Source: Planctomycetota bacterium (GTDB taxonomy: Bacteria > Planctomycetota > Phycisphaerae > Sedimentisphaerales > Anaerohalosphaeraceae). Taken from it: 40,378 nucleotides of DNA. Of the stretch, positions 38,020-40,378 are shown piece after piece (position 1 is the stretch's first letter; each line of letters begins with the position of its first letter). The translations under genes and the position numbers were made by a program. Below the pieces are notes generated by a model. It saw only the letters and a program-made list of their open reading frames with translations, did not search any database and had not been told where the DNA came from. The stretch is from contig VRUI01000045.1 in the NCBI GenBank assembly GCA_019456225.1, positions 1-40,378 of the forward strand, given 5' to 3'.

Positions 38020-40314
38020 CTAATCAGTTTCAATGACCTCAAATTTGATTGGCTTGCTTTCTACCATGCCAGTACGCTGATCTTCCGGTTTAATGCTAAG
38101 TCCCACTCGCAGTGTGTACTTTCCGGGTTTTAGCTCAAGTTGCTTACCATCAGAGATTCGAATCCATTTTTCATCCAGAACAATATTCTTAACACTCTTT
38201 CCTCTCCCTTCGATTCCAGATGTTCCCTCTTTCAAGGCCAGCTGGCGAACATACCACTCGCCATTGATCTCCACTTCAAGAGCGTCGGGCACTTTGAAAA
38301 TATTCATTGTACCTTCACCCGGATGGTTTCTGACATCAAACATGATCAATTGATTCATCCCTTCGGGCCAAACTCGCTGATTTACCCTGACGCGGATGCT
38401 GATGCCGTCGACCGGGTTGCCCCACCAGTTTGGATACTTCTCCCCGGGCTTTTCGTCCATACGATTTTCGTAGTAGTGTTCAACCCATTTCTTAAGCCTT
38501 TTCAAGGTTCTGCGATTGCTTTCAATTTCCTCCGGTGTGCCGTCACGGTTACGGTCGCATACCCATGGTGTTATTAAACCACCATCGCAGGACCCCTGTG
38601 AATATATAATAGAATGTTGATAATAGCTTCTTGTTGAAGGATTTTCGAAATCCAGGCAGCTGAGCAATGCCGGTACTGCCTTTTCACCGGTATATAAACG
38701 CATCAATCGTGGTGGGTGACCCAATGAATTACTGTTTTTTCTTGATTTTATGATGGGCACAAACCATTGGGCATCTATTGGCTGCTTCATCGGGTTTATA
38801 AGCTTTGTCACAATATACTCGCGTAAATCCATATCGTCCAAAGCTCCCCCTTTATCTTCTTCAATACAAGTCTTCAATACTTTTACCGCATCTTCACCGC
38901 CAAAAGCAACAAGGCCATCTACTCCAGCATAACGACAATCTGAGTTTTCATTGTCAAGCGACTCAACAAGAAACTCAAATACATCCGGCGACTTAGTCCG
39001 ACCCATCGCTCGAAGAATTGCCGAAGCAACCTTTGGCTGTGACTCTGGCAATCGCTCAATGAGTGCGTCAATTACAGTTTTTCCCTTCATGCTGCCAAGA
39101 GTTTTTGCTGCCCTACCGCGAATATCTTCGTCCGGGTCTGCCAATGCGGCTACAACTACGCCGACTACTATTGCCATTGCCTCGTCTGTAGTAAATGCTG
39201 CCATGGATTCAAGGGCAGTCAGGCGTGTTGATTTATCTCCACCGGCTTCTGCGGCAATCAATGCAGCCAGAGATTCATAGGTAGGGAGTTGTCCAAGGCC
39301 TTTGATTGCGGCAATGCAAAGATCCAATTGATCATTGGTTGACAATTTAACAAGGGTAGGTACCGCGGCCTCGCCTCCAAACGAGCACATTGCATTGATG
39401 GCATTAGTCAGTAACTGATGACTGCTTCTTTCTGCTTTTTGCCGCAGTTGATCTATAACACGCTGCACATTCCTATCGCTGCGAGGAAGAACCGTTAATT
39501 CGTAGCTGGTTTCGACGGTAACATCAGAATCTTTTTTATCAGTACCAAAGCCACCACCCCAAACATCTGTCGTTAATGTAAAACTGCAGTTGATAGTGTA
39601 AACGCCCGGACTCTCAATTTTCCGAAAATCAAGAATATTTATTATTTCGATCCACAAATTATTTGGATGGGATGTCCGGGACATCCCTAATCCACCCATT
39701 CTCATGACAGTACCGTCAGGTAAAGCCTTGGGATCGGCCAGCAGATTACCTTCTGAATCAAATGCTTTGATACCGAATCGGTCATGCCGTCCCGTGCCCC
39801 GATAGTCACCGCCAAATCCGAATGTTATTGGTTTTTCCGTAAGATTTTTTACTGTAAAAGATGTTAATAACGGTTCACCCAGAACAACCTCGGTCTTATA
39901 AGGCACAAAACCGGCCTTGATTTTCATGCTGTCGCTTTTGTACGGCTTAAGATACTTCGCAAAATTATCAATATCTGTAACGCCGATAGGCAAAATCTCC
40001 ACTTCTACGCTATTGGTCATAAAAACAGGTTTTAAGCGAAGGTCAATATAGCCCATGCCAACCACATATCGACCTGGAGTAAGAGGTTGTGTTAATTTCG
40101 GTGAGGATATTTCAGCCATTTCTACCATCTCAAAACCCAGGCTGATTTCCTTGCCCGGAGCAAGTACCGTTGCCTCATCATAAGGGTCGGTAAATACTGG
40201 ACAGTAACTTATGTTTTTACTGTACGTCTTTTTGTCATTTTCTGCAAAGAGAAGACGAAGAGAACCGAATGACTTGCGTATCGACCGAGGGGTGTTTCGT
40301 ATGTCCAGCGTCAA
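38020..40314 (-). CDS. HEAT-repeat protein with flanking beta domains, 5' end possibly damaged
   Basis: The 764-aa frame encodes an N-terminal beta-sandwich-like region (about 1-270, with repeated PGRYVVGMGY- and PGVYTINCSF-type strands), then PBS-lyase/HEAT-type repeats (about 290-500: AINAMCSFGGEAAVPTL, AAIKGLGQLPTYESL, RAAKTLGSMKGKTVIDAL, AILRAMGRTKSPDVFEFL). Another beta region follows, with PGKYTLRVGLSIKPED near the end. These are scaffolding or regulatory folds, usually exported. Here no signal peptide is visible. The frame opens at a TTG with AAAGGA 8 nt before it, but the first beta domain seems to lack its first strands. The bases upstream read on in frame after a single TAG. The gene may therefore begin outside the window and carry a nonsense change. 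Confidence 0.7.
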   Translation of the reverse strand: MTLDIRNTPRSIRKSFGSLRLLFAENDKKTYSKNISYCPVFTDPYDEATVLAPGKEISLGFEMVEMAEISSPKLTQPLTPGRYVVGMGYIDLRLKPVFMTNSVEVEILPIGVTDIDNFAKYLKPYKSDSMKIKAGFVPYKTEVVLGEPLLTSFTVKNLTEKPITFGFGGDYRGTGRHDRFGIKAFDSEGNLLADPKALPDGTVMRMGGLGMSRTSHPNNLWIEIINILDFRKIESPGVYTINCSFTLTTDVWGGGFGTDKKDSDVTVETSYELTVLPRSDRNVQRVIDQLRQKAERSSHQLLTNAINAMCSFGGEAAVPTLVKLSTNDQLDLCIAAIKGLGQLPTYESLAALIAAEAGGDKSTRLTALESMAAFTTDEAMAIVVGVVVAALADPDEDIRGRAAKTLGSMKGKTVIDALIERLPESQPKVASAILRAMGRTKSPDVFEFLVESLDNENSDCRYAGVDGLVAFGGEDAVKVLKTCIEEDKGGALDDMDLREYIVTKLINPMKQPIDAQWFVPIIKSRKNSNSLGHPPRLMRLYTGEKAVPALLSCLDFENPSTRSYYQHSIIYSQGSCDGGLITPWVCDRNRDGTPEEIESNRRTLKRLKKWVEHYYENRMDEKPGEKYPNWWGNPVDGISIRVRVNQRVWPEGMNQLIMFDVRNHPGEGTMNIFKVPDALEVEINGEWYVRQLALKEGTSGIEGRGKSVKNIVLDEKWIRISDGKQLELKPGKYTLRVGLSIKPEDQRTGMVESKPIKFEVIETD

Positions 40315-40378
40315 CTATAATTTCCTTTTAGCGACAATTATTTTTTCCCTTCGGTTATCGTAACTCTTGCATGAACTA

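Overview
The window (about 46-48% GC by eye) most likely comes from a planctomycete of the Phycisphaerae / Sedimentisphaerales type. This is inferred from gene content, not from a marker tree. The clues are a prepilin with the [20 protein letters not shown] leader, a hydrazine-synthase-alpha-like diheme protein, Tat-exported Gfo/Idh/MocA and TIM-barrel proteins, a DUF6485-like small Cys protein, and very repeat-rich intergenic spacers. There are no rRNA or tRNA genes, no CRISPR array, and no transposase or phage gene.

Layout. 0.1-10.2 kb: groES-groEL (minus) with promoter and terminator; a cNMP-binding-domain protein with no DNA-binding domain; a one-piece MetX-MetW fusion; a membrane-anchored RRM RNA-binding protein; an orphan corrinoid protein; mfd. 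10.2-17.5 kb (plus): a 328-bp MITE-like inverted-repeat element, a frame-disrupted prepilin gene, then a promoter plus operator-like palindrome leading a five-gene set of TIM-barrel isomerase, Gfo/Idh/MocA oxidoreductase, UroD-like protein, Tat-exported Gfo/Idh/MocA and Tat-exported TIM-barrel protein. This set looks like sugar or glycoside catabolism. 17.5-24.9 kb (minus): HzsA-like diheme protein, a hypothetical, a zinc-ribbon/PH membrane protein, a ParA ATPase fused to a CBM48 glycogen-binding domain, and a lipoyl E2 acyltransferase. 25.3-30.4 kb: a 60-aa hypothetical, a membrane-anchored thioredoxin with a CcdA-like remnant behind it, purC, then an ABC ATPase-MFS-PHP cluster joined by 4-nt ATGA overlaps. 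30.4-36.2 kb (minus): a leucine operon, leuA-(small membrane protein)-leuC-(two small membrane proteins)-leuD-leuB. It has a clear promoter, a nearly leaderless Leu-rich leader peptide and a terminator. 36.3-40.3 kb: a small hypothetical, a YdcF/DUF218 membrane protein and a HEAT-repeat protein whose 5' end looks damaged.

The most novel signals are: (1) the ParA-CBM48 fusion, with both canonical carbohydrate-binding tryptophans; (2) three paralogous small two-helix membrane proteins between the leu genes, sharing a K-x-Y-[IV]-D-[FY] tail; (3) the Leu-rich leader peptide of that operon; (4) a 7-bp-period repeat family placed directly 3' of genes, where it supplies or follows the stop codon and puts stops in all three frames; (5) the membrane-tethered RRM protein. 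Several genes carry short-indel disruptions (prepilin, second small membrane protein, CcdA-like remnant, HEAT protein). These could be real decay, slippage-controlled expression or assembly error.
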